The translations under genes were made by a program, and so were the position numbers. The notes under the pieces were generated by a model. The model was given only the letters and a program-made list of their open reading frames with translations, ran no database searches and had not been told where the DNA came from. Below are positions 1 through 7,370 of a DNA stretch of 9,829 nucleotides, one piece after another. Source of the stretch: Chitinophagales bacterium (lineage in GTDB: Bacteria; Bacteroidota; Bacteroidia; Chitinophagales; UBA10324); assembly GCA_026786335.1 (NCBI GenBank), contig JAJAYG010000017.1, forward strand, positions 1-9,829, read 5' to 3'. Numbering within the stretch: the first letter of the stretch is position 1; each line of letters begins with the position of its first letter.

Positions 1-70
1 AACAATCATCCCCTCCCTTTGAAAAAGGGAGGGGATGACTTCGAACGCAGTGAGAAGTCAGGGGAGAGTT
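1..70. repeat. Palindromic three-arm repeat, copy 1 (left end cut by window)
   Basis: This is the right three quarters of a dispersed palindromic repeat whose full form is seen at 128-224. It holds a perfect 11-bp hairpin (CCCCTCCCTTT, loop GAA, AAAGGGAGGGG, 10-34), then a second arm GACTTC / GAAGTC with an 11-base loop, and it ends in GGGAGAGTT, the right terminal arm. Over the shared 70 bases it differs from copy 2 by one base. The missing left part would contain the AACTCTCCC terminus and the TTCGC arm. Confidence 0.9.
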
Positions 71-127
71 TAATTGCCTGAGAAAAATATTTTGAAGAAT
101 AAAAAGTGATCGGTGAATTCATACAAG

Positions 128-224
128 AACTCTCCCATGATTATTCGCTTCGCGAACAATCGTCCCCTCCCTTTGAAAAAGGGAGGGGATGACTTCGAAC
201 GCAGTGAGAAGTCAGGGGAGAGTT
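128..224. repeat. Palindromic three-arm repeat, copy 2 (complete)
   Basis: This is the best copy of the element. Perfect 9-bp terminal inverted repeats AACTCTCCC (128-136) and GGGAGAGTT (216-224) enclose three hairpins in a row. Arm 1 is GATT-A-TTCGC, loop TTC, GCGAA-C-AATC (139-161, one internal mismatch). Arm 2 is an 11-bp GC-rich perfect stem with loop GAA (164-188). Arm 3 is GACTTC / GAAGTC with an 11-base loop (191-213). The whole can fold into a cloverleaf-like structure on either strand. It encodes no protein. Size and structure suggest a REP- or MITE-like non-autonomous element; no mobilising gene is in the window. Confidence 0.92.
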
Positions 225-272
225 TCTATTCTTTAAAAAAATTAATTCGCTTTAAGGAATGTTGCCTGAAAC

Positions 273-368
273 AACTCTCCCATGATTATTCGCTTCGCGA
301 ACAATCATCCCTCCCTTTGAAAAAGGGAGGGGACGACTTTGAACGCAGTGAGAAGTCAGGGGAGAGTT
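273..368. repeat. Palindromic three-arm repeat, copy 3 (complete)
   Basis: This copy has the same orientation and architecture as copy 2, with identical 9-bp termini (273-281 and 360-368). It carries small changes: one C lost from the left side of the central GC-rich stem, a T to C change just after that stem, and a C to T change in arm 3 that leaves a possible G-U wobble in plus-strand RNA. The 48-57-base AT-rich stretches between copies show no gene. Confidence 0.9.
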
Positions 369-389
369 TTTTGATGGCTTAGAAATAAA

Positions 390-410
390 TGAGAAGCTAC
401 GTGAGAGTTT
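390..410. repeat. Possible remnant of the right end of a fourth repeat copy
   Basis: TGAGAAG, seven diverged bases, then AGAGTTT has the same spacing as the right end of copy 3 (349-369). By eye 17 of 21 positions match. It could be a decayed fourth copy or chance similarity. Otherwise I see nothing between 369 and 422. Confidence 0.3.
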
Positions 411-422
411 CCCACCCAATAA

Positions 423-454
423 AAAACCCGTTACGAGTTTTCGCAACGGGTTTT
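423..454 (-). terminator. Rho-independent terminator of the GEVED/T9SS gene
   Basis: A perfect 10-bp stem AAAACCCGTT / AACGGGTTTT closes a 12-base loop that may itself pair through CG/CG. Read on the minus strand it begins 19 bases after the TAA stop of the 1035-residue gene and is followed by a run of T. The A and T flanks on both sides mean it could also stop transcription arriving from the repeat side. Confidence 0.85.
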
Positions 455-472
455 CTTTTCCATTAAAATTAT

Positions 473-3400
473 TTAGTGCTGAATTATAAATCGCTTATTG
501 AGTGATGAATTCTTCAATTCAATATTTACAATGTAAAGTCCATCATCAGCTTTGTTCTTCAAGGAAATTTCTTTCTGAACTCTACCATTCACAACAGAAA
601 TATTTTCGGCATCAATCACCTGACCAATTGCATTAGAGATCGTAAGTGTTCCTTCATCATTAACATTATTCTGAAGATCGAATGAGAGCGTAAATGTTCC
701 ATTGTTTGGATTTGGATAGAGTGAAACTTCATTCTTCTCACTTGGCAAAAGATCAGCATTCAAATATTGTATGCAATGAATCTCTAAGTCATATGTTCCT
801 TCAGCAGATATATATCCTTCAACTACAACATAAAACGTTGCAGGATAAGTTGACACGTTATATACAATTGAATCATTATTGCCTGAACAATCAGGGCCAC
901 TATTATTGTTACTTTGAATATGCCCTAATGTGTCGTTAAGCAAATGCAAATAAGTATTTAAATCAGTAGTTGTACAGGTTGAAACGTGCAATTCGCAAAT
1001 TGTATCTGTAGTTATTTTGTAATAACTATCAGGTGATGTTTGTGGATTTATACCTGTGTAATTACTCGTCCAGCAATTTGAAGCTTTATTGTTGTTCGTT
1101 GTGTAATACGGTATTGAAGGAACAATGATTGGATTATCATAGGTGTTTCCTAAAGGTGCAGGTTTCACTTTTACAAAATCAGAACTTGAAGGAACTGTGC
1201 TGTTACCACAATGAACATTGCAGCGATAATATCGTGAGGTTGTTACTCCAACATCTGTTGCGGTTGTGCTGGTTGCACCTGAAATATCTGTCCAGTTACT
1301 CACTCCGTCTGCCGACCATTGCCATTGATAAGTTTGATTTATTCCCGAAGAATAACCACTCAATGTCAAACTAATATTTACCGGTGTTGAAGTTGAGCAT
1401 ATACTGTCAATAGAAGCTGTTGCAACTCCTGCAGTAGGCGGATCGGTACAAACTGCAATCGCAGTAATATTCACTAAGTAATCTTCTGTTTCTCCCCAGG
1501 TATAAGTACCGCAAGAACTTGGTATGGTATCTCCTTCTTCAAGCACTATCCGCATACCGGTAATGCCTTGCAATGCATTGGCCGGTACCAAAATATTTCC
1601 ATTGGGAATAGAATAAAGTGAAGTGGTGGGGCCATAAGTATAAACTGTTTCGCCAGCATCGGTAAATAATCCATTATGATTGTAATCTATAAATACTGCA
1701 ACTTTTGATGGAAAGAATTGTCCGCTGTCGCATGATCCGTTTGCGATGTGAATTGAGGTAATGCCATTTAAAACAATATTCGCTTCAGCCAATGATGTGT
1801 AATCAGTATATGATTCACATTGACTAAGGTTTGAAATCGATGTTAGGTTAGAAAAAATAACTGTATCAATTTTTGTATCGGTACTGCTTGATGCATGTGA
1901 ATCGCAATAGCAATTATAAAATAAATTCATTTCTACTTTTAACGTGGTTGAATTGGTAACAGCTCCGCCATTGGAGCAGGTAACTTTGCATCTGTAGTAA
2001 AGTGCTGAGCATTGAGATGCAGTATAAGTTTGCAAAGTGGCTCCTGAAATAGTTGAAAAATTAGTTCCATCTGTTGAACTCTGCCACTGGTAAGTTAATC
2101 CTGTTGCAGAAGGATAGCTGGATAGCGAAAGCACAAATGGTTCATTGCAACAAACAGAATCTTGAGTTGAAAGTGTTGATCCAATTACCGGTGCACCGCT
2201 ACAAGGTGAAACTGCTGTAACGTTAATCAGATAATCTTCAGTTTCTCCTCTGGTATAATCACCGCAATAAGTTGGAACAGCAGGGCCTTGCTGAATAATA
2301 ACCCGCATTCCTGTTAACCCCGCAAGTGCGGCACCCGGTACAAAAAAAGTAGCATCGGGGATACTATGCACATCTGTTATTGGTCCATAAAAAGTAACAA
2401 GCTCGTTGGTTTGAGAAAATGTTCCGTCGTGATCATAATCAATATACACAGCTGAATAAGCGCCTTGCTCTTCGCCAATGCAAGAGCCATTTGCAATGTG
2501 AATGCTGTAAGGTTGTCCTGGTGTAACAGAAGTTGAAAGTGCAGTGTAATCAGTATAGCTCTCGCATAAAAACGGATCGGTGCCTGTGTTAATACTACCA
2601 AATTTTACCGAATCAATTTTTGTGTCTTCACTTGTAGAGGCATAAGAAGCACAGTAGCATTTGTAATAAGGTTGAAGTGTTACAGTTACCGGAGTTGATT
2701 CTGCATTGCCGCCTCCGTTTGAACAGGTGACTTTGCATTTAAAATATTTGGTTGCTGTAATTGAGGTGGTATATGTAGCATTGGTGGCTCCTGAAACATC
2801 GGTATAAACAATTCCATCAGTTGAAGATTTCCATTGGTATGTTAATCCTGCGCCAACAGAAATATTTGACATTGATAAAGTAAAATTCACGCTCTTGCAA
2901 ACAGGATTGGCTGTAGATAAAGTAACTCCTGCATTTGGTGTTCCGCTGCAAGAAGCAGCATCCAGCGTGAGCTGAATATTTGGTCTCATTTTATTAAGCA
3001 CTCCATTATCGGTAGGTGCTGTAATATCCTGATACCAAATCTGGCATTGGTTATTGGTGGTTTTATTTAACCTGAAATCTTTTGCATGCGCCATCTCGCC
3101 GCCATTTGCTCCGTAATTTGTTTCCACCATCACAATCAGGTCTGTGCTTGAAGGAAGATTGAGTGTGGTGTTTAATGTTACTGTAACCCAACCATTGATG
3201 AGCATTCCGGTGGTAATATTTCCGCTCCAGACTGTTGTTGCACCTGTTGTTTCAGTTGCATAAGTTGCAGTAGTGAGTGAGGTTGCAGCAGTTGTTTTCA
3301 TTTTAATTACCACAGGCGTACTTGTGGCAGCGTCAACCGAAGAGTTGAGGTAGAAGGCAACCTTTGTAATGTTCCCTGTTATTCCAATTTCTGAACTGGT

Positions 3401-3580
3401 ATAAAGTGCTTCAGTTCTTTCATACCCATAATAGCAACCATAAGGCCTGCGATCAGTACTGTCACTTTGATTGTTAGAAGGAATTGTAACTACCTGAGCG
3501 TTCAAGGCTGAAACAGTAACAAACATTAAAACCGAAAAAATAAATTTGGTAATTAAAGAAGTTGTAATTGATAGATTCAT
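473..3580 (-). CDS. Large secreted Ig-like/GEVED protein with T9SS type A sorting domain
   Basis: This is a 1035-residue modular surface or secreted protein, probably adhesive or matrix-associated; no enzyme signature is visible. A signal peptide covers about residues 1-29 (hydrophobic core, ending ALNAQ). Residues 30-207 are a beta-rich domain I do not recognise. Then come Ig-like domain 1 (about 210-303, TYQW ... YFKCKVTC), GEVED domain 1 (about 306-457, with IDYDHDG and GETEDY), Ig-like 2 (459-551), GEVED 2 (554-707, IDYNHNG, GETEDY), Ig-like 3 (710-806) and a PPC-like beta-sandwich (about 811-937). The T9SS C-terminal domain (about 951-1035) starts with LYPNP. The sorting domain implies export by the Sec system, then T9SS passage through the outer membrane with the tail removed. 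The Ig-plus-GEVED pair is duplicated in tandem. The ATG start is chosen because it gives the signal peptide directly. The gene stands alone, with its own terminator at 423-454. The function beyond surface display is unknown. Confidence 0.93.
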   Translation of the reverse strand: MNLSITTSLITKFIFSVLMFVTVSALNAQVVTIPSNNQSDSTDRRPYGCYYGYERTEALYTSSEIGITGNITKVAFYLNSSVDAATSTPVVIKMKTTAATSLTTATYATETTGATTVWSGNITTGMLINGWVTVTLNTTLNLPSSTDLIVMVETNYGANGGEMAHAKDFRLNKTTNNQCQIWYQDITAPTDNGVLNKMRPNIQLTLDAASCSGTPNAGVTLSTANPVCKSVNFTLSMSNISVGAGLTYQWKSSTDGIVYTDVSGATNATYTTSITATKYFKCKVTCSNGGGNAESTPVTVTLQPYYKCYCASYASTSEDTKIDSVKFGSINTGTDPFLCESYTDYTALSTSVTPGQPYSIHIANGSCIGEEQGAYSAVYIDYDHDGTFSQTNELVTFYGPITDVHSIPDATFFVPGAALAGLTGMRVIIQQGPAVPTYCGDYTRGETEDYLINVTAVSPCSGAPVIGSTLSTQDSVCCNEPFVLSLSSYPSATGLTYQWQSSTDGTNFSTISGATLQTYTASQCSALYYRCKVTCSNGGAVTNSTTLKVEMNLFYNCYCDSHASSSTDTKIDTVIFSNLTSISNLSQCESYTDYTSLAEANIVLNGITSIHIANGSCDSGQFFPSKVAVFIDYNHNGLFTDAGETVYTYGPTTSLYSIPNGNILVPANALQGITGMRIVLEEGDTIPSSCGTYTWGETEDYLVNITAIAVCTDPPTAGVATASIDSICSTSTPVNISLTLSGYSSGINQTYQWQWSADGVSNWTDISGATSTTATDVGVTTSRYYRCNVHCGNSTVPSSSDFVKVKPAPLGNTYDNPIIVPSIPYYTTNNNKASNCWTSNYTGINPQTSPDSYYKITTDTICELHVSTCTTTDLNTYLHLLNDTLGHIQSNNNSGPDCSGNNDSIVYNVSTYPATFYVVVEGYISAEGTYDLEIHCIQYLNADLLPSEKNEVSLYPNPNNGTFTLSFDLQNNVNDEGTLTISNAIGQVIDAENISVVNGRVQKEISLKNKADDGLYIVNIELKNSSLNKRFIIQH

Positions 3581-3634
3581 AAAATAAAATTTTGTGTTAT
3601 TGGTAGAATTAAAAATCTGGTGTTAATAGGGTTA

Positions 3635-3651
3635 ATCTACAGTGCGTAGAT
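3635..3651. promoter_or_regulatory. Short inverted repeat upstream of the GEVED gene
   Basis: ATCTAC, five bases AGTGC, then GTAGAT form a perfect 6-bp inverted repeat about 55-71 bases before the ATG at 3580. It could be an operator or a hairpin in the 5' leader, or chance. No clear TAnnTTTG promoter is seen in the 197-base gap 3581-3777. Confidence 0.2.
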
Positions 3652-3777
3652 ACAATGATTTAAAATGATAAAAAAATGATTTTCCCACTCTTACCGCAGT
3701 AACTGCTCTTAAAATAGTCAATCACGATATTGGTGATTTTAATATGCTTTTATGTTACAAAAATTAATAGATGAAAG

Positions 3778-4869
3778 CTAATGAATCACCTCAATCTTTT
3801 GAATCGATTTTTGGTTTCCTGAATACAAACATAAATAATAATTCCCTGCTGAAAGATTTTTAAGTTCAACCTCTTTGGAATAAATCCCGTTCGGAATATT
3901 TATTTCATTGCCCGATCTCACAATTGTTCCTATTTCATTTCTCAAAGTCCAGTAAATATTATGTTCGGGTAATGAAGTAATGAAATACAGTTTTTCATTT
4001 ACAGGATTGGGATAAACTTTTACCTCAAGATCATTTAAAACAATTTTAGAGTTATCAGATAAATAGAATGCACTATCAAGAATAATATCTTCGTCTCCCG
4101 GCTGATACTTCATCATGTAAAATCTGCAACTCATCATTTCCTCGAGTGTGCTTTCACCTGCACCCACATCTATCGGCGGATTGTTTGGGTTGTTCGGATT
4201 ATTGGTTGTGTTGTCGTAAACCCCGGTGCCATAAAAAGTAGCACCCGCACCTATCTTTAAAATCTTAGGAAGGTAATAAGCGAGTTGCCAGTTAAAATTC
4301 CATTCAGGAATATAGACCATATTGGTGCTGTCATCAGGTGCATTTGCCAGCATTACCTTAAATGATTTACCGAGCAAATGCATGTGTGGCTGCAATGCAA
4401 TCAGTGATTGATCGAAGTTTACTGCTGTAGATGTTTCGTAAAAAGTTTTGTATTGATCGGCAGGTATTAGAAAAGGAGGATTTAATAATGATGGTACATG
4501 CCAATGCAACAACCTGTAGTTTCCAATAGCTCTGGGATTGGGTTCATTTGAATCAACAAACTTAAATCGCACTTTGGTGCTGTCAACAACACCGATGTTA
4601 CCGGGTGCATAATGAATTGAAACAATGTAATCTGCCCCCGGAGGCATTTCTAATCCCATATTCGATGGAAATTTGGTTGCAGAATTTCCGGGCCCCCACA
4701 CCATCAATGTTTGTGTATAAGGACTAACGCCTCCCATGCTTGCACCAGGAAAACCCGGCTCCAAAGTTTCAAGATCATAATCCCACGATACATTTGAGGT
4801 ATCCTGAAATATAAAAATGTGATGCACTGCAGATGGCGCTCCGGGAATTATCTCAATCTCATTCAGCAA
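3778..4869 (-). CDS. C-terminal piece: copper type II (PHM/DBM-like) monooxygenase domains plus T9SS tail
   Basis: This 363-residue open piece follows a weak TTG; the next ATG is only at residue 45, inside the fold, so independent translation is doubtful. All six copper ligands expected from peptidylglycine monooxygenase are visible. For CuH they are the His-His pair 16-17 (VHHIFIF) and His86 (SIHYAPG). For CuM they are His162 and His164 (PHMHLLGK) and Met245 in the EEMMSC motif. Known family members hydroxylate a C-H bond with O2 and a reductant; the substrate here is unknown. Residues about 284-363 are a T9SS type A sorting domain (VYPNP ... KIEVIH). An Asn/Pro-rich loop (TTNNPNNPNNPP) lies at about 221-232. 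The domain is well preserved, which argues that inactivation was recent or that the stop is an error. Confidence 0.75.
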   Translation of the reverse strand: MLNEIEIIPGAPSAVHHIFIFQDTSNVSWDYDLETLEPGFPGASMGGVSPYTQTLMVWGPGNSATKFPSNMGLEMPPGADYIVSIHYAPGNIGVVDSTKVRFKFVDSNEPNPRAIGNYRLLHWHVPSLLNPPFLIPADQYKTFYETSTAVNFDQSLIALQPHMHLLGKSFKVMLANAPDDSTNMVYIPEWNFNWQLAYYLPKILKIGAGATFYGTGVYDNTTNNPNNPNNPPIDVGAGESTLEEMMSCRFYMMKYQPGDEDIILDSAFYLSDNSKIVLNDLEVKVYPNPVNEKLYFITSLPEHNIYWTLRNEIGTIVRSGNEINIPNGIYSKEVELKNLSAGNYYLCLYSGNQKSIQKIEVIH

Positions 4870-4977
4870 TTTTGTTTCGGAATAATTGGAATGAATTACG
4901 AAACCACGATAGGTATCATAATCATTGTTTAATGTATAGGTTGGGATCTTAATGGAGTCGTCAATATTTTTTAACTC

Positions 4978-4980
4978 TTA
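4978..4980 (-). other. In-frame TAA separating heme and copper domains
   Basis: The minus strand reads ACT-TAA-GAG. Both sides are in the same frame and belong to one domain architecture. The stop lies in the low-constraint linker after the cytochrome domain (after DYSLAT), not inside a fold. TAA is also the normal terminator of the 1035-residue gene and of the delta-60 gene here, so recoding of TAA across the genome is unlikely. Confidence 0.8.
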
Positions 4981-5352
4981 AGTTGCTAAAGAATAATCGG
5001 GCATTGGGGGCGCAAGACTTAAATCACCAGATGGCATTCCGCCATTTACCCAATCATTAATGGCACCTAGTTCATAATCCGACAGAACTCTTTCATAGGC
5101 AAAATGACTGAAGTTTGGATCGGCAGGCCATGGCGGCATCTTGCTCGCATTCACATCTGCCTGCATTTGAAATCCATTGTCTACAGCATCAGCAAAAGTC
5201 ATTAACGCAAATGGTGCAATGCCGCCATCGTGATGGCAGTTAGTGCAGTTGTTGTAAAGAATGGTTGCAATGGAAGTACTCCAATCGGGAGTTTGAGATT
5301 GGGATTGAAATGAAATGCATCCAATAAAAAACAGGAGTATAATTTTTTTCAT
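4978..5352 (-). CDS. N-terminal piece: exported monoheme cytochrome c domain
   Basis: This 124-residue open piece carries an export signal at residues 1-20 (MKKIILLFFIGC, ending SQSQ; the Cys12 is a weak lipobox candidate because Phe sits at -3). A class I c-type heme site follows, C36-T-N-C39-H40. The MPPW motif gives the probable axial ligand Met72. Heme is attached in the periplasm. In related Bacteroidota proteins a domain of this type precedes a copper monooxygenase, where it may pass electrons to the copper sites (inference). The piece ends at the TAA that separates it from its monooxygenase half. Alone it could still make a small secreted or periplasmic cytochrome, but without the T9SS tail. 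Confidence 0.75.
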   Translation of the reverse strand: MKKIILLFFIGCISFQSQSQTPDWSTSIATILYNNCTNCHHDGGIAPFALMTFADAVDNGFQMQADVNASKMPPWPADPNFSHFAYERVLSDYELGAINDWVNGGMPSGDLSLAPPMPDYSLAT

Positions 5353-5392
5353 TCAGTATGCTTAAAGAAAATTTTCTATCACTTTAATACGA

Positions 5393-5424
5393 CGAAAATA
5401 AATGAAATAAGGGGAGTAAACAAA
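5393..5424 (-). promoter_or_regulatory. Putative Bacteroidota-type promoter of the cytochrome/monooxygenase gene
   Basis: On the minus strand TTTG (5421-5424) is followed after 20 bases by TATTTTCG (5393-5400), one mismatch from the TAnnTTTG -7 consensus. The spacing agrees with the known -33/-7 arrangement of this phylum. The -7 box ends 40 bases before the ATG at 5352. Confidence 0.4.
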
Positions 5425-5425
5425 A

Positions 5426-5447
5426 TTGGAATCGAAAGCAGATTCAA
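5426..5447 (-). terminator. Weak hairpin after the MFS gene
   Basis: On the minus strand TTGAATC, a seven-base loop, then GATTCCAA forms a 7-bp stem with one bulged base, followed by TTTTG. It lies 16 bases after the MFS stop codon. It abuts the -33 element of the next gene, so terminator and promoter would be packed together. The stem is short and AT-rich. Confidence 0.3.
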
Positions 5448-5462
5448 TTCACAAGTAGTGTT

Positions 5463-6722
5463 TCAAATTTTATTTCTCTCATGCAATTCTCTGAGTGATA
5501 AAGCTCTCAGCTTTGGTGCAAACACCGATGTAAAACCAACGATCAAAATCGTCATTACTCCACCGAAAATTACTGATGGAACCAATCCCATAAATTTTGC
5601 AGCAGCACCACTTTCAAATGCGCCCATCTCATTTGATGAGCCAATGAAGATGCTGTTGATGGCCGAAACTCTGCCGCGCATGTGATCGGGTGTTATCAGT
5701 TGCAAAATAGTTCCGCGAATAATTACGCTGATGTTGTCAAATGCACCGGAGAGAAAAAGCAAAAACAGGGAGAGATAAAAATTCTTTGACAGCGCAAACA
5801 AAATCATGCATGACCCAAAACCCACGAGCGCAATCAATAAATTTTTTCCTGCCTTATTCATTGGCGGGCGATGCGCAATAAATAATCCCATGATGATGGA
5901 ACCAAAAAACGGAGCAGCACGCATTACTCCCAAACCTTCGGGGCCTACTTTTAAAATATCGCTGGCAAAAACAGGAAGCATGGCAACAGCGCCGCCAAAT
6001 AAAACAGCAAACATGTCGAGTGATAATGCACCCAACATTATTTGATTGCCGAATACAAAACGAATTCCGGTAGTTAAACTTTCAAAAATTGTTTCTTGCT
6101 TATCACTCACCGGCAATGGCCTGCGTTTGATGAATAAAAATAAAATTAAAGTAGAAAACATGAGCGCGCACACTATAGCGTATGCAGCAGTAATTCCAAC
6201 AAAGCCATAGAGCAAACCACCCGCAGCCGGACCCGCAACTGCTGCCATGTGCCACGTGTTTGAATTCCAGGTTACCCCATTGCTGTACAACTCGCGCGGA
6301 ATCAACTGCGCTAAAAATGCTGTGATAGCAGGCGCAACAAATCCTCTTGCAATACCGGTGATGGCGATAATGATGTAGATGGGATATACGTTGTGATGAT
6401 CGAGCACATGCACAAAAGGAAAAGTAAAACTCATTAAACACACTGCACAAAAAAGATAGAGCGTAGTAAATACAAGCACTAATTTTTTTCTTTCAATGGT
6501 ATCTGCTGCATGCCCCCCATAGAATGAAGTGACAATAAAAGGAAGTACTTCTGCCAAACCAACCAGCCCCAGCGCAAACGGATCTTTGGTAAATTCATAT
6601 ACCTGCCACCCCACAATTACACCCTGCATCTGCCACGCCATGGTTAGGCACATGCGCGCGAGTAAGTACCATCTGAAATCTTTTATTTGTAACGATGCAT
6701 AAGGTTGATGCGGAGCCGACAT
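5463..6722 (-). CDS. MFS transporter, MFS_3 / EntS-like family
   Basis: This 419-residue inner-membrane protein has about 12 hydrophobic segments, normal for the major facilitator superfamily. The loop between helices 2 and 3 carries a motif A variant, GGHAADTIERKK (69-80). The matching loop in the second half has PDHMRGRVSAI (355-365), a pairing typical of the MFS_3 branch that includes the enterobactin exporter EntS and many drug or metabolite exporters. The N-terminus MSAPHQPYASLQIKDFRWY is a short cytoplasmic lead into helix 1, supporting this ATG. The substrate cannot be read from sequence, and no siderophore gene is nearby. The 96-base gap to the delta-60 gene and the 110-base gap to the monooxygenase gene suggest its own transcription unit; a TACTTTG just before the ATG is an imperfect -7 box. 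Confidence 0.88.
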   Translation of the reverse strand: MSAPHQPYASLQIKDFRWYLLARMCLTMAWQMQGVIVGWQVYEFTKDPFALGLVGLAEVLPFIVTSFYGGHAADTIERKKLVLVFTTLYLFCAVCLMSFTFPFVHVLDHHNVYPIYIIIAITGIARGFVAPAITAFLAQLIPRELYSNGVTWNSNTWHMAAVAGPAAGGLLYGFVGITAAYAIVCALMFSTLILFLFIKRRPLPVSDKQETIFESLTTGIRFVFGNQIMLGALSLDMFAVLFGGAVAMLPVFASDILKVGPEGLGVMRAAPFFGSIIMGLFIAHRPPMNKAGKNLLIALVGFGSCMILFALSKNFYLSLFLLFLSGAFDNISVIIRGTILQLITPDHMRGRVSAINSIFIGSSNEMGAFESGAAAKFMGLVPSVIFGGVMTILIVGFTSVFAPKLRALSLRELHERNKI

Positions 6723-6818
6723 GTTGTGAGTGCAAAGTAAATTGCCGGCGCTCTTAGTTTTTGTTTGAAGGGAAGGGAATTGTGAACACGGGAATTTGAG
6801 AAGAAGATTTGCGATTAT

Positions 6819-7370
6819 TTATTCCTTCACAAATTTTGCTGCGTACGAATTTTTTTCTGATAAAATATTCATCAAATAAATACCCTGCGAAAATGCGCTT
6901 ACATCAATGGAACAATTTCCATTTAAAAAATTTTCCTTTTGCTCGCTTAATATTTTACCCGAAATATCAGTGATGGTAATTGTAACCCGATTGTTTAAAG
7001 TTTTGGTAGTTGTGATTGTTAAAAGATCACTTGTTGGGTTAGGGAAAATGTTGAAGGCGATGTTGTTGTTAATGTCTGTGATGGAAACTGTTCCTTCACC
7101 AAATAATCGAGATACCATTAAACTACTTTCGTCATTTCCGGCAATTAATATCTTCCCATCGTTCTGTAATCGAATTGGAAACTCACCATATGAAGAAATA
7201 CTATCAATTTGTCCGACACCCAAATTGCCAAAAGTAGAATCAATATTTCCGTTATAAAGGTATCTAAAAACTAAAATTGAATTACCATCGCTTTTTGAAA
7301 TTAACAAATCATCATTAGGTTGAAGAAATGAACTGAAGGGGCCACCATAAGGTCCATCTTGAGGAATCAA
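6819..7370 (-). CDS. Delta-60 gene fragment, C-terminal piece with T9SS tail
   Basis: This 183-codon open stretch follows the frameshift. The true frame enters near 7422 (FRINEDGSIDSTYG), upstream of this start. It carries the last good repeat (NGNIDSTFG) and a complete sorting domain (about residues 108-183; FPNP, then DISGKIL and GIYLMNIL). It has no signal peptide. Confidence 0.5.
   Translation of the reverse strand: MIPQDGPYGGPFSSFLQPNDDLLISKSDGNSILVFRYLYNGNIDSTFGNLGVGQIDSISSYGEFPIRLQNDGKILIAGNDESSLMVSRLFGEGTVSITDINNNIAFNIFPNPTSDLLTITTTKTLNNRVTITITDISGKILSEQKENFLNGNCSIDVSAFSQGIYLMNILSEKNSYAAKFVKE

Larger units (their letters stand above)
3778..5352 (-). pseudogene. Cytochrome c / copper type II monooxygenase, T9SS cargo, interrupted by one in-frame TAA
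   Basis: Reading from the ATG at 5352 in one frame gives 525 codons that end with TAG at 3778. They are broken only at codon 125, a TAA at 4978-4980. The 36 codons between that stop and the next possible start (TTG at 4869) are open in the same frame and read like the start of a monooxygenase N-domain (IPTYTL ... YRGFVIH). The intact product would be about 523-524 residues: signal peptide, monoheme c domain, two-domain PHM/DBM-like copper monooxygenase, and T9SS tail. No length change is needed to restore it; one base substitution suffices (for example from CAA, GAA or AAA). Whether this is a true nonsense mutation, a read error or a read-through site cannot be told here. Confidence 0.8.

Noticed and set aside
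128..224. tRNA-like gene suggested by the cloverleaf fold
   Set aside because: There is no T-loop GTTCGANTC, no D-loop, no plausible anticodon arm, and the central stem is 11 bp.
1..370. CRISPR-like array of regularly spaced repeats
   Set aside because: The repeats are about 97 bases with complex internal hairpins, there are only three, the AT-rich gaps are 48-57 bases, and no cas gene is near.
113..382. Open frame over the repeats on the plus strand (and 252-446 on the minus strand)
   Set aside because: They are made of the palindromic repeat read twice and have no protein-like features.
694..2601. Small open frames inside the large GEVED gene (694-939, 1129-1374, 2377-2601)
   Set aside because: They lie out of frame over a long gene with clear domains and lack any signature of their own.
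3720..3738. Hairpin AATCAC / GTGATT as terminator of the monooxygenase gene
   Set aside because: It has only six pairs and lacks a T run on the minus strand; too weak to call.
4978..4980. Reassigned TAA codon in this organism
   Set aside because: TAA ends the 1035-residue gene right before its terminator and ends the delta-60 gene right after a complete sorting domain, so it works as a stop.
5458..6450. Open frames over the MFS gene (5458-5685, 5806-6045 plus; 6103-6450 minus)
   Set aside because: They are shadows of the 419-residue transporter, which has full family motifs.
6907..7257. Plus-strand open frame over the delta-60 gene
   Set aside because: It is antisense to a recognisable T9SS tail and repeat and has no features.
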